Translations under genes and position numbers: made by a program | In this document: piece by piece, positions 1 through 8,086 of the stretch | Numbering within the stretch: the first letter of the stretch is position 1 | Layout: every line of letters starts with the position of its first letter | The notes under the pieces: model-generated | Told to the model about the DNA's origin: nothing | The model's input: the letters and a program-made list of their open reading frames with translations, nothing else | Databases searched by the model: none | Assembly (NCBI GenBank): GCA_963754285.1 | Contig: CAVWFN010000007.1 | Coordinates: forward strand, 620,001-684,000 | Origin: RYN-133 sp963754285 | GTDB lineage: Bacteria > Actinomycetota > Actinomycetes > Mycobacteriales > Jatrophihabitantaceae | Reading direction: 5' to 3' | Length of the DNA: 64,000 nucleotides

Positions 1-16
1 TAACTTACCGTTGCTA

Positions 17-33
17 ACTTAGCGACGCTAAGT
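17..33. promoter_or_regulatory. 17-bp palindrome upstream of the MMPL gene, candidate TetR operator
   Basis: ACTTAGCG-A-CGCTAAGT is a perfect inverted repeat with 8-bp arms around one base, ending 17 bp before the GTG start of the MMPL gene. The heptamer TAACTTA occurs twice just upstream (1-7 and 15-21), 14 bp apart, so a second half-site may exist. The transporter is followed at once by a TetR-family gene, and such regulators usually bind palindromes in their own operon promoter. Assignment to that regulator is inference. Confidence 0.55.
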
Positions 34-50
34 CGTCGAGAGGACTCATC

Positions 51-2294
51 GTGTTGACCCGACTCGCCAACCTCGGCATCCGCGCCCCGCGCCGCGTGCT
101 CGGCCTGGCCGGCCTGTTCTTCGTGCTGCTGGCCGTCTACGGCATCAGCGCGGCCGCCCACTTGAGCTCGGGCGGCTTCTCCGACCCGAACGCGTCGTCG
201 ACGAAGGCAGCCGACCTGCTGCAGTCGCGCTTCGACACCGGCGATCCGAACCTGATTCTCGAAGTGATCGCGCCGGGCGGGGCGTCCAGTTCTGCAGCCC
301 GCACCGAAGGGCTGCACCTGGTGCAGGCACTCAAGGCGGCGCCGAACACCTCCAGCGTCGTCTCGTACTGGACGGTGCCGAAGCAGGCGGCCGGCTCGCT
401 CGTGAGCAAGGACGGCTCGTCCGCGCTGGTGCTCGCCCGCGTGCAGGGCAACGACAGCACCGCACCGAAGCGGGCAGCCGGCGTCGCCGCACCGTTGATC
501 GGCACGCACGACGGTGTCGAGGTGAAGGCCGGCGGTCTCGGCATCGCCTTCAGTCAGGTGAACGACCAGACCAAGAAGGACCTCGCGATCGCCGAGGCCA
601 TCGCGATCCCGCTGACCGTCATCGCGCTGATCTGGGTCTTCGGCAGCTTCATCGCAGCGCTCCTGCCGCTCGTCGTCGGTCTCTCGTCGATCATCGGGAC
701 GATGGCCGTGTTGCGCGGTCTCGCCTCGTTCACCAACGTGTCGATCTACGCGCTGAACATGACGACCGCGATGGGCCTTGCGCTGGCGATCGACTACAGC
801 CTGTTCATCGTCAGCCGGTATCGCGAAGAGGTGCGCAACGGCGCCGCTCCCGATGACGCCGTCCGCCGCACGATGCAGACCGCCGGCCGCACCGTGCTGT
901 TCTCGGCAATGACGGTCGGGCTGTCGCTCGCCGCGCTCATGGTGTTCCCGGTGTTCTTCCTCCGGTCGTTCGCTTATGCCGGCATCGCAGTCGTCGCACT
1001 TGCGACCGTCGCTGCGCTGGTACTGCTGCCTGCGTTGCTCACCGTGCTCGGCAGGCGCGTCGACGCGTGGGACCTCCGCGTGCTCGTGCGACGCGCGTTG
1101 CGCCGCCCGCCGCCGCAGGTCAAGGCCGTCGAGGCCACGTTCTGGTACCGCTTCGCGAATCTCGTGATGCGCCGTGCAGTCCCGATCGGGCTGCTGGTCA
1201 CGGCCGTGCTCGTCTCGCTGGGCCTGCCGTTCCTGCACGCGTCCTTCGGCTATCCGGACGATCGCGTGCTGCCGCATTCGGCGAGCTCGCACCAGGTCGG
1301 CGACGACCTGCGCGACAACTTCTCGACCAACGCGGCGTCGACGATCGTGCTCGTCGCACCCGACATCTCGGCGGCACCGGGCGCGATCGCCGGCTACGCA
1401 CAGCAGCTGTCGTCGGTATCCGGCGTGACCTCGGTGTCGGCGGCGACCGGCACGTACGTCCGAGGTCGCGATGTCGCGCCGGGCGCAACCTCGATGAAGT
1501 CGGGCGAGGCCACCTACCTGAACGTGCGCACGAACACCGACCCCGAGTCGGACGCTGCCAAGACCGTGCTCGCCGCCGTCAAGACGGTGAGCCGGCCGTG
1601 GCCGGTCGAGATCGGCGGGCAGACCGCCGTGAACCACGACAGTCTCGCCGCCCTCGGTGCGGCAATGCCGTACGCGCTCATCTTGATCGTGCTCGCGACC
1701 TTCATCGTGCTCTTCCTGTTCACCGGAAGCGTCGTGCTGCCGCTGAAGGCGTTGATCCTGAACACGCTGTCACTCTCGGCGACGTTCGGGGCGATGGTGT
1801 GGATCTTCCAGGAGGGCCACTTCGGCTCGCTGTTCCGCGATCTGACGACGACCGGCTACCTCGTGCCGACCATGCCCCCGCTCATGTTCTGCCTCGCGTT
1901 CGGATTGTCGATGGACTACGAGGTCTTCCTGCTCTCGCGCATCCGCGAGGAGTGGCTGAAGTCCGGGCGAACAGCCGCCGACAACACGCACGCGGTTGCG
2001 TTGGGCCTTGGCCGCACGGGCCGCATCGTCACTGCCGCAGCGCTGCTGATGGCGATCGTGTTCGCCGCGATGGCCGGTTCGCAGGTGTCGTTCATGATGC
2101 TCTTCGGAACGGGGCTTACGTTGGCAGTCGTGATGGATGCGACGGTGGTGCGCGGGATTCTCGTCCCCGCCTTCATGCGATTGGCCGGACGATGGAACTG
2201 GTGGGCGCCACGTCCGCTCGCCGCGCTGCATAACAAGATCGGGCTGCACGAGGCTCCGTCCACGCCGTTGCAGCGTGAGCCGGTGAGCGTGTGA
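51..2294 (+). CDS. MMPL family (RND-type) transporter
   Basis: Large inner-membrane exporter of 747 residues in the MMPL family, which uses proton motive force to export lipids or drugs. It shows the duplicated architecture: an N-terminal helix (about 15-35), a soluble loop, a five- to six-helix block from about 180, a central soluble loop from about 395, and a second helix block from about 540. Each half has the hallmark Asp-Tyr pair, D248-Y249 in AIDYSLF and D622-Y623 in SMDYEVF, each followed by a SRxREE motif. The GTG start has GAGAGG (38-43) upstream. The stop overlaps the next gene, a TetR regulator, by 4 bp, so the two are co-transcribed. The substrate cannot be told from sequence; at 747 aa it is shorter than the mycolate exporter MmpL3. 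Confidence 0.93.
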   Translation: MLTRLANLGIRAPRRVLGLAGLFFVLLAVYGISAAAHLSSGGFSDPNASSTKAADLLQSRFDTGDPNLILEVIAPGGASSSAARTEGLHLVQALKAAPNTSSVVSYWTVPKQAAGSLVSKDGSSALVLARVQGNDSTAPKRAAGVAAPLIGTHDGVEVKAGGLGIAFSQVNDQTKKDLAIAEAIAIPLTVIALIWVFGSFIAALLPLVVGLSSIIGTMAVLRGLASFTNVSIYALNMTTAMGLALAIDYSLFIVSRYREEVRNGAAPDDAVRRTMQTAGRTVLFSAMTVGLSLAALMVFPVFFLRSFAYAGIAVVALATVAALVLLPALLTVLGRRVDAWDLRVLVRRALRRPPPQVKAVEATFWYRFANLVMRRAVPIGLLVTAVLVSLGLPFLHASFGYPDDRVLPHSASSHQVGDDLRDNFSTNAASTIVLVAPDISAAPGAIAGYAQQLSSVSGVTSVSAATGTYVRGRDVAPGATSMKSGEATYLNVRTNTDPESDAAKTVLAAVKTVSRPWPVEIGGQTAVNHDSLAALGAAMPYALILIVLATFIVLFLFTGSVVLPLKALILNTLSLSATFGAMVWIFQEGHFGSLFRDLTTTGYLVPTMPPLMFCLAFGLSMDYEVFLLSRIREEWLKSGRTAADNTHAVALGLGRTGRIVTAAALLMAIVFAAMAGSQVSFMMLFGTGLTLAVVMDATVVRGILVPAFMRLAGRWNWWAPRPLAALHNKIGLHEAPSTPLQREPVSV

Positions 2295-2962
2295 CCAAGC
2301 GGCGCCGAGCGGCGCGCGGTTCGGGTGAGCAGCTTCGTGACGACATCATCACGGCGACGAAGAAGCTGCTCATGGAAGCGGGAAGTTCGCAGGACGTGTC
2401 GATACGCGCCGTCGCCGACGCCGTCGGGGTGACGTCGCCGTCGATCTACCTGCACTTCGCCGACAAGAACGACCTGCTCGGCGCGGTCGTCGTCGATACG
2501 TTCCAGGAACTCGACGAGGCGATGCTCGCCGAGGCTGCGTCGGCGACCTCACCGCTTGGACGGCTGCGCGCCTGTGGGCTCGCGTACGTCCGGTTCGCGG
2601 TCAGCCATCCCGAGCATTACCGCCTCGCCGCGATGGATCCGTGCCCCAAGCCGAACATCGAGGTCGACGAGGTGCTGCGCTCGGCCGCGTTCGAGCACTT
2701 CCAGCAGATGGTGGTCGAGTGCATCGAGGCCGGCATCTTCGTCGGCGACGATCCGCTGCCGATCACGTTCGATCTCTGGACGGCGGCGCACGGCGTGGCG
2801 TCGCTGGTCATCGCGAAGCCGTACCTGCCGTGGGGCAACCTCGACGAGTTCGCCGACCGGGTGCTCTGTTCGGCGGCCGCGGGGCACGCCCTGGCCGGGT
2901 TGTTTCCCGACCCCCCGACGCCGGACACACTGGAGTCGTGGCTGAGGGCGCACAAGAGCTGA
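2291..2962 (+). CDS. TetR/AcrR family transcriptional regulator, WHG-domain type
   Basis: Probable repressor of 223 residues. Residues about 15-65 form the TetR N-terminal helix-turn-helix (VSIRAVADAVGVTSPSIYLH). The C-terminal part carries the WHG-type ligand domain, with LWTAAHGVASL near residue 160. It begins at GTG inside the last codons of the MMPL gene (GTGA overlap) and so is translationally coupled to it. A palindrome in front of the MMPL gene is a likely operator, which would make this an autoregulated transporter-regulator pair. The ligand is unknown. Confidence 0.92.
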   Translation: MTKRRRAARGSGEQLRDDIITATKKLLMEAGSSQDVSIRAVADAVGVTSPSIYLHFADKNDLLGAVVVDTFQELDEAMLAEAASATSPLGRLRACGLAYVRFAVSHPEHYRLAAMDPCPKPNIEVDEVLRSAAFEHFQQMVVECIEAGIFVGDDPLPITFDLWTAAHGVASLVIAKPYLPWGNLDEFADRVLCSAAAGHALAGLFPDPPTPDTLESWLRAHKS

Positions 2963-2968
2963 GCCGGA

Positions 2969-3859
2969 TTGCGTCGGCTGCTGCCGCGCGAGCTGCACGA
3001 CTCGCAGCGCCCGAGCGCCACGGCGCAGGCGGTGACGCTGTATCGCGCGCTCGAACACCGTCGTCCTGCCGCGCAACGGATCGTGAGCGACCCCTACGCC
3101 GAGCTGTTCCTGACCAGAAGCTCGCGAGCGCTGCTGGACCCGCTCTCGGTCAGTTCGCCCTTGCGTGATCTCGCGGCTCGGCACGATCTCGGCGGTCTGC
3201 CGACCTACGTGCTGTGCCGGCACCGTTTCATCGACGAGCACCTGCTGGCTGCGGCCGATGCCGAGCAGGTCGTGATCCTCGGCGCCGGCTACGACAGTCG
3301 GGCCTACCGATTCGCGGCGCAGCTCGCGGGCCGTCCCGTGTACGAGGTCGACCTGCCGCCGCTGTCGCGTCGCAAGGCGGGCGTCATCGGCGAGCACGGC
3401 GAACGCTTCGCCGACGGCTCGTACGTGCGAGTCGAGATCGACTTCCGGCGACAGGCGTTGTCGGACGTGCTCGCTGCTGCCGGATTCGCCGTCGGTGCAA
3501 GGACATTCGTCGTGTGGGAAGGTGTCGCGCCGTATCTCGATTCGGCGGCCGTCGACGCGACGCTCGCCGCACTGCGCACCCTGGGTGGCGCCGGCTCGGT
3601 GCTGGCGATGGACATGTGGGACGGCACGGGCGGACCCGGCCCGCTCGCGCCGCTGCGCCGACTCGGTGCGCGAGCGATCGCGCTGATCGGCGAACCGGTC
3701 ACCTTCGGCGCACCGCCCGAGGGCATGCACCGCCTGCTCGCCCAGCACGGATTCGCCATGAGCGACCTCGCCGACGCGGCGACGCTCGCCGGCCGTTACG
3801 CGACGGGTGGGCGGCGCTCCTTCGAGTCGCTCTACGTCCTCGCCGCCCGCCTCACCTGA
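2969..3859 (+). CDS. class I SAM-dependent methyltransferase, leucine carboxyl methyltransferase (PPM1) type
   Basis: 296 residues. The PPM1/LCM-family pattern is clear: an N-terminal TAQAVTLYRALE and DPYAELF, then VILGAGYDSRAYR (about 93-105) as the SAM-binding glycine loop, and YEVDLPPLSRRKAG as the acidic loop. Bacterial members methylate small-molecule or polyketide carboxyl or hydroxyl groups; the substrate here is not evident. The TTG start lies 6 bp after the TetR stop, so it may be the third gene of that operon. Its TGA stop (3857-3859) lies inside the left arm of a nested palindromic repeat, which appears to supply it. Confidence 0.85.
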   Translation: MRRLLPRELHDSQRPSATAQAVTLYRALEHRRPAAQRIVSDPYAELFLTRSSRALLDPLSVSSPLRDLAARHDLGGLPTYVLCRHRFIDEHLLAAADAEQVVILGAGYDSRAYRFAAQLAGRPVYEVDLPPLSRRKAGVIGEHGERFADGSYVRVEIDFRRQALSDVLAAAGFAVGARTFVVWEGVAPYLDSAAVDATLAALRTLGGAGSVLAMDMWDGTGGPGPLAPLRRLGARAIALIGEPVTFGAPPEGMHRLLAQHGFAMSDLADAATLAGRYATGGRRSFESLYVLAARLT

Positions 3860-3929
3860 CAGTGGTCAGGTGAGGCCTCAGTGGTCAGTTCTAACTGACC
3901 ACTGAGGCTCGCAACTGACCACTGTCAGG
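3855..3929. repeat. nested palindromic repeat (AGTGG lattice family), copy 1
   Basis: Outer arms CCTGACAGTGGTCAG (3855-3869) and its exact inverse (3915-3929) enclose inner arms CCTCAGTGGTCAGTT (3876-3890) and their inverse (3893-3907) around a 2-nt loop. Inner and outer left arms also resemble each other as direct repeats. AGTGG pentamers start at 3861 and 3880, CCACT at 3899 and 3919. The element fills the whole gap between two convergent genes and contains both stop codons at mirror positions (3857-3859 and 3925-3927). It may act as a bidirectional terminator, although there is no U-tract. Confidence 0.9.
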
Positions 3930-4365
3930 CGCGGAGGCGGCCTTCGAACTTCGTCGAGAGGACGACCGTGGTGCGGGTTCGGGCGATGCCGGGGATCGAG
4001 TTCACGGTGCGGATGACCTGCTCGAGGCCGTTCACGTCCGGGACGGACACCTTCACGACGAAGGTCTCTTCGCCGGCGACGAACCACGCGTCCTCGACCG
4101 CCGGCAGTCGTTCGAGATCGGCCTCGATGGCGGGCACGTCGGCGCTGTCGGTGATGAACACCCCGATGAGGGCGCTCACCGATTTGCCGAGTGCAGCCGG
4201 CGCAACGGCAGCGTGGTAGCCGATGATCACGCCCGTCGATTCGAGCTTGCCGACACGTTCGTGGACGGCCGGCGGGCTCAGCCCGACCTGTCGCGCCAAG
4301 TCGGCGTAGGTCGCGCGCGCATTCTGGCGCAGCGCAGTGAGCAATTGCCGGTCGATTTCGTCCAT
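3925..4365 (-). CDS. Lrp/AsnC family transcriptional regulator
   Basis: 146 residues with an AsnC-type N-terminal helix-turn-helix (IDRQLLTALRQNARATYADL, then VGLSPPAVHERVGKLE) and a C-terminal RAM ligand-binding domain (about 65-140, ending in TRTTVVLSTKFEGR). Lrp proteins sense amino acids or related metabolites. It is the last gene of a minus-strand run after the menaquinone genes, starting 5 bp after the UbiX-like stop; an Lrp gene beside these genes is also found in Streptomyces (my recollection). Its stop codon lies in the right arm of the palindromic repeat. Confidence 0.9.
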   Translation of the reverse strand: MDEIDRQLLTALRQNARATYADLARQVGLSPPAVHERVGKLESTGVIIGYHAAVAPAALGKSVSALIGVFITDSADVPAIEADLERLPAVEDAWFVAGEETFVVKVSVPDVNGLEQVIRTVNSIPGIARTRTTVVLSTKFEGRLRA

Positions 4366-4369
4366 GCGA

Positions 4370-4990
4370 TCACGACCTCCCCGCTCCTAGTTCGCCCGTC
4401 CACCGAGTGCTCAGGTCATGCTTGACGCCGAGCACGTCCAGGATCTTCGCCGCGACGAAGTCGACCAGCTGCTGCACGGTATCGAGGCCCGCGTAGAAGC
4501 CGGGATTCGCGGGGAGCACCACCGCGCCGGCTTCGTCGAGCGCGAGCATGTGCTGCAGCGTCGATCGGGTGTACGGCGTCTCGCGGGGTACGACGACCAG
4601 TTGCCGCCGCTCCTTGAGCGTGACGTCGGCGGCGCGTTGCAGCAGATCCTTCGAGAGCCCGAGCGCAATGCCGGCGACTGCGGCCGTGGACGCCGGCACG
4701 ACGACCATGCCCTGGGTCGCGTACGAACCGCTGGCCGGTCCGGCACCGAAATCGCCCGGCGTCCAGTGCTGCACATCGCCGACTTCGCGACCGAGCCACG
4801 TCCCGAGATCCTCACGCCAATGCGAATCGCGATAGGACAACCCGAGTTCGTCGAGCAGCGTCAGCCGAGCCGCGCGCGACACGACAAGATCGACGGGCTC
4901 GCCCGCGTCCAACAGCGCATTGAGCACCGCGCGCGTGTACGGCGTCCCGGACGCGCCGGAGACGCCGACAACCCACGGCACCCGCGTCAT
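4370..4990 (-). CDS. ubiX: UbiX family flavin prenyltransferase
   Basis: 206 residues. UbiX-family enzymes attach a prenyl group to FMN, making the prenyl-FMN cofactor needed by UbiD-type decarboxylases. The N-terminal GVSGASGTPYTRAVLNAL is the flavin-binding loop, and VVVPRETPYTRSTLQHM (about 135-155) is the conserved phosphate/prenyl-binding segment. The UbiD-like partner lies upstream in the same direction. The start overlaps the prenyltransferase stop by 4 bp. In the futalosine pathway of Streptomyces the equivalent enzyme is called MqnM. Confidence 0.92.
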   Translation of the reverse strand: MTRVPWVVGVSGASGTPYTRAVLNALLDAGEPVDLVVSRAARLTLLDELGLSYRDSHWREDLGTWLGREVGDVQHWTPGDFGAGPASGSYATQGMVVVPASTAAVAGIALGLSKDLLQRAADVTLKERRQLVVVPRETPYTRSTLQHMLALDEAGAVVLPANPGFYAGLDTVQQLVDFVAAKILDVLGVKHDLSTRWTGELGAGRS

Positions 4991-5886
4991 CGAGACAGCC
5001 CGTGCACGATGAGATCGGCGAGCGCGAAGCCGAACAGTCCGATGCCGATGACACCGTTGGCGGTGAAGAAGGCGCGGTTCACCCTCGACAGATCACTCGC
5101 CCGGACGATGGCGTGTTCGTACACCAGCACGGCCCCGGTGAGGCCCAGCCCCGTCCACCACAGCCAGCCGAGCCCGGCCGCGGCACCGAACCAGGCGAAC
5201 GCTGCGAACGTCGCCGCGTGGACGACCGAGGACGTCGCCAGCGCGGCCGGGATGCCGAACCGGGCGGGGAACGAACGCGATCCGATCTGCCGATCGATCT
5301 CGGCGTCTTGGCACGAGTAGATCAAGTCGAAGCCGCCGATCCACGTGCCGACGGCGATGCCCAACGCGACCGGAGCCGCGCCGGTCCCGTTCGTGACAGC
5401 GAGCCATGCGCCGACCGGTGCGACGAACTGCGCGAGCGCCAGCAACACCTGCGGGAAATCGGTGAATCGCTTCCCGTACGAGTAGAGGACGAGCAGCGCC
5501 ACCGCGATCGGGGCGAGCGCGAGGCACAACCACGACAGCGCGGCTGCGCTGGCAAGGAACACGACCAGCGCGAGCGCGGTGCCGGCCCAGGCCGAAGCGA
5601 CGCTGAGCTCACCGGTGACCAGTTCGCGTCGCGCGGTGCGCGGGTTCAGCGCGTCGAAGCGACGGTCGAGAATCCGGTTCGCCGACATCGCCACCGTCCG
5701 GGCCGACACCATCGCGATCGTGATCAGCGCGAGCTGCACCCAGTGCACGGAGCGCGATTGCAACCACATCGCCGTCAGCGCGGCGATATAGGCGAACGGC
5801 AACGCGAACACCGAGTGCTCGATCATCACGAGCGACAGGAACGCTCGGACCTTCGAGCGCGGCGCCGGGACGGCGAGGGTGCTCAC
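4987..5886 (-). CDS. mqnP: menaquinone biosynthesis prenyltransferase, MqnP/UbiA type
   Basis: 299-residue polytopic membrane protein of the UbiA superfamily, which joins a polyprenyl diphosphate to an aromatic quinone precursor. The two aspartate-rich motifs are visible: NRILDRRFDALNPRT (about 70-85) and the second, YSCQDAEIDRQIGSRSFP (about 190-207). About nine hydrophobic helices surround them. It lies between the UbiD-like and UbiX-like genes with a 24-bp gap and a 4-bp overlap, an arrangement typical of the futalosine menaquinone route; that pathway assignment is by context. Confidence 0.92.
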   Translation of the reverse strand: MSTLAVPAPRSKVRAFLSLVMIEHSVFALPFAYIAALTAMWLQSRSVHWVQLALITIAMVSARTVAMSANRILDRRFDALNPRTARRELVTGELSVASAWAGTALALVVFLASAAALSWLCLALAPIAVALLVLYSYGKRFTDFPQVLLALAQFVAPVGAWLAVTNGTGAAPVALGIAVGTWIGGFDLIYSCQDAEIDRQIGSRSFPARFGIPAALATSSVVHAATFAAFAWFGAAAGLGWLWWTGLGLTGAVLVYEHAIVRASDLSRVNRAFFTANGVIGIGLFGFALADLIVHGLSR

Positions 5887-5910
5887 GGCCCAAGTCTGCC
5901 AGCCGGCCGG

Positions 5911-7362
5911 CTACAGGCCGTACTCGCTCCAACGCCGGCTCACCAGCGACTCAGTCGCCTCGTCGAGCACGCACTCTGCAGGCCAGCCGCCGGCGCGCCG
6001 GTAGCCCTCGGTCGGCAGCTTCCGGGTTGCGTCGATGCCGAGCTTTCCGCCGAAGAACTGCTCGTACGCCGCGTGGTCGAGGTGGTCGACCGGCCCGACC
6101 GTGTGCAGCGCGTCGTGCGCGTAGTCGACGTTGCCGAACGCGCGCCATGCGACCTCTCGGTAGTCGTGGACGTCGCACTCGGCGTCGACGACGACGACCA
6201 GTTTCGACAGCGACAACAAGCCGGCACCCCAGATCGCATTCATCACCTTCTGCGCGTGCTTCGGGAAGCGCTTGTCGATCGACACGATCACGCAGTTGTG
6301 GAACACGCCTGCCTCGGGCAGGTCGTAATCGACGATCTCCGGGATCATCATCCGGATCAACGGCAGGAAGATCCGTTCGGTGGCCTTGCCGATCGGGCCG
6401 TCCTCCTGCGGCGGGCGCCCGACGATGATCGACTGATAGATGGGGTCGCTGCGCATCGTCATCGTCTCGACGCGCACGTACGGGAACGGTTCGACCGGTG
6501 TGTAGAAGCCGGTGTGATCGCCGAACGGCCCTTCCGGCAAACGAGATCCTGGCTCGACCCAACCTTCGAGCACGACCTGCGCCGCGGCGGGCACCTGCAG
6601 CGGGACGGAGACACAGTCGACCATGTCGACCCGTTCGCGCTGCACGAAGCCGGCGAACAGGTACTCGTCGATGTCGGCCGGCAGAGGCGCGGACGCCGAG
6701 TAGGTCACCGCCGGCGGAGCGCCGAAGGCGATCGCAACAGGCAACCGCTCACCACGCCGCTCGGCGATGGCGGCGTGCGAGGTGGAGTCCTTGTGGATCT
6801 GCCAGTGCAGGCTGACGGTGCGATTGTCCTGCTGTTGCAGGCGATACATGCCGAGGTTGCGCGCGCCGGTCTCCGGATGCTTCGTATGGGTGAGGCCGAG
6901 GTTGAGGAACACTCCGCCGTCCTCGGGCCAGGCCTTGATGCCGGGCAGCGCGTCGAGGTCGACGTCCGAGCCGCGCAGCACGACCTCTTGGCACGGCGCG
7001 CCCTTCACCCGTCGCGGCGGCAGCGATCGCAGTTGCGCCGCCTTGCCGAGTGCATCCTTGAGCCCGCTCACCCCGCGCGGCAGCTCGGGCTTGAGCAGGT
7101 CCGCTATCCGGTGGCCGATCTCGTCCAGGTCGGTTACCCCGAGCGCCTTCGCCATGCGGCTGGTCGTACCGAATGCGTTGATGAGCAAAGGCATCCGGCC
7201 GCGTGACGGGTTCTCGAACAACAGTGCCGGGCCGCCGGCACGCACGACGCGCTGAACGATTCCGGTGACCTCGAGGTGCGGATCGACGCGCGCGCGGACG
7301 CGCCTCAGCTCGTGATCGCGATCGAGCGCTGACACGAACTCCTGCAGGTCGCTGAAGGCCAC
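5911..7362 (-). CDS. menaquinone biosynthesis decarboxylase, UbiD family (MqnL-like)
   Basis: UbiD-type prenyl-FMN-dependent decarboxylase of 483 residues. Recognisable segments include PLLINAFGTTSRMAKALG, the EGPFGDHTGFYTP loop with the conserved acidic and arginine-rich surroundings, and QSIIVGRPPQEDGPIGKATE. I placed the start at GTG 7362 (VAFSDLQEFVSALD) because family similarity begins there; the frame stays open upstream but that part overlaps the response regulator and looks non-coding. It is first in the run with mqnP and ubiX and is divergent from the response regulator, 31 bp away. A UbiD that decarboxylates another aromatic acid is possible, but the neighbours favour menaquinone. 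Confidence 0.88.
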   Translation of the reverse strand: MAFSDLQEFVSALDRDHELRRVRARVDPHLEVTGIVQRVVRAGGPALLFENPSRGRMPLLINAFGTTSRMAKALGVTDLDEIGHRIADLLKPELPRGVSGLKDALGKAAQLRSLPPRRVKGAPCQEVVLRGSDVDLDALPGIKAWPEDGGVFLNLGLTHTKHPETGARNLGMYRLQQQDNRTVSLHWQIHKDSTSHAAIAERRGERLPVAIAFGAPPAVTYSASAPLPADIDEYLFAGFVQRERVDMVDCVSVPLQVPAAAQVVLEGWVEPGSRLPEGPFGDHTGFYTPVEPFPYVRVETMTMRSDPIYQSIIVGRPPQEDGPIGKATERIFLPLIRMMIPEIVDYDLPEAGVFHNCVIVSIDKRFPKHAQKVMNAIWGAGLLSLSKLVVVVDAECDVHDYREVAWRAFGNVDYAHDALHTVGPVDHLDHAAYEQFFGGKLGIDATRKLPTEGYRRAGGWPAECVLDEATESLVSRRWSEYGL

Positions 7363-7393
7363 TCGTTCAGTATGTCGCGGTACCGTCGCGCGC

Positions 7394-8086
7394 ATGGTGC
7401 AGGTGCTGCTGGTCGAAGACGACGCCGCGATCCGCACCACCTTGACGCGCGCGCTGCGTGAGCAAGGACACAGCGTGACCGCGATCGGCGCGGGCCTGCC
7501 CGCACTCACTGCCGCCGTCGAGGCCAAACCGGACGTGGTCCTGCTGGATCTCGGCCTGCCCGACGTCGACGGCGCCGACATCTTGTCGATGCTGCGCGCC
7601 GTCAGCGACGTCCCGGTGATCGTGGCCACCGCGCGTGACGACGAGAGCGAGATGATTCGCGTCCTCGACATCGGCGCCGACGACTACGTGATCAAGCCGT
7701 TCACCGCGTCGCAGCTCAACGCCCGCATCCGTGCCGTGCTGCGCCGGATGGGGCGCACCGACGAGGACCCGGTCATCTCGGTCGGCGGCCTCGTCATCGA
7801 CACCCGAAGCTACGAGGTGACCGTCGACGGGCGTCCGGTCGAACTCGCCCGCAAGGAGTTCGAACTGCTGCTCGCCCTCGCGCGTCGCGCCGGTGAAGTG
7901 GTCAGCAAACGCGACCTGCTCAGCGAGGTGTGGCAGCTCGCCTGGGGCGGATCGGACCGCACTGTCGACGTCCACCTCTCGTGGCTGCGTCGCAAGCTCG
8001 GCGAGTCCGCCGCCGCGCCGCGGTACCTGCACAGCGTCCGCGGCGTGGGCGTGCGTCTGATGGCGCCGACCGGCGGCCCGCCGTGA
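7394..8086 (+). CDS. two-component response regulator, OmpR/PhoB family
   Basis: 230 residues. The receiver domain occupies 1-115 with the acidic pocket VEDD, the phospho-acceptor D52 (LLDLGLPDVDG) and the conserved Lys in VIKPF. A winged-helix DNA-binding domain fills 130-225 (RKEFELLLALARRAGEVVSKRDL; TVDVHLSWLRRKLGE). It overlaps the histidine kinase by 4 bp (GTGA), so the two form a cognate pair. The target is unknown; the redox and glycosyltransferase run immediately downstream is the obvious candidate. Confidence 0.95.
   Translation: MVQVLLVEDDAAIRTTLTRALREQGHSVTAIGAGLPALTAAVEAKPDVVLLDLGLPDVDGADILSMLRAVSDVPVIVATARDDESEMIRVLDIGADDYVIKPFTASQLNARIRAVLRRMGRTDEDPVISVGGLVIDTRSYEVTVDGRPVELARKEFELLLALARRAGEVVSKRDLLSEVWQLAWGGSDRTVDVHLSWLRRKLGESAAAPRYLHSVRGVGVRLMAPTGGPP

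Noticed and set aside
3855..3929. Copy 1 as an ordinary rho-independent terminator
   Set aside because: No U-tract follows on either strand and the same design occurs inside coding regions; termination remains possible but the simple label does not explain the lattice.
5002..7206. 734-codon plus-strand frame opposite the menaquinone genes
   Set aside because: Arg/Asp/His-rich composition typical of antisense frames in GC-rich DNA; the minus-strand genes have clear family motifs.
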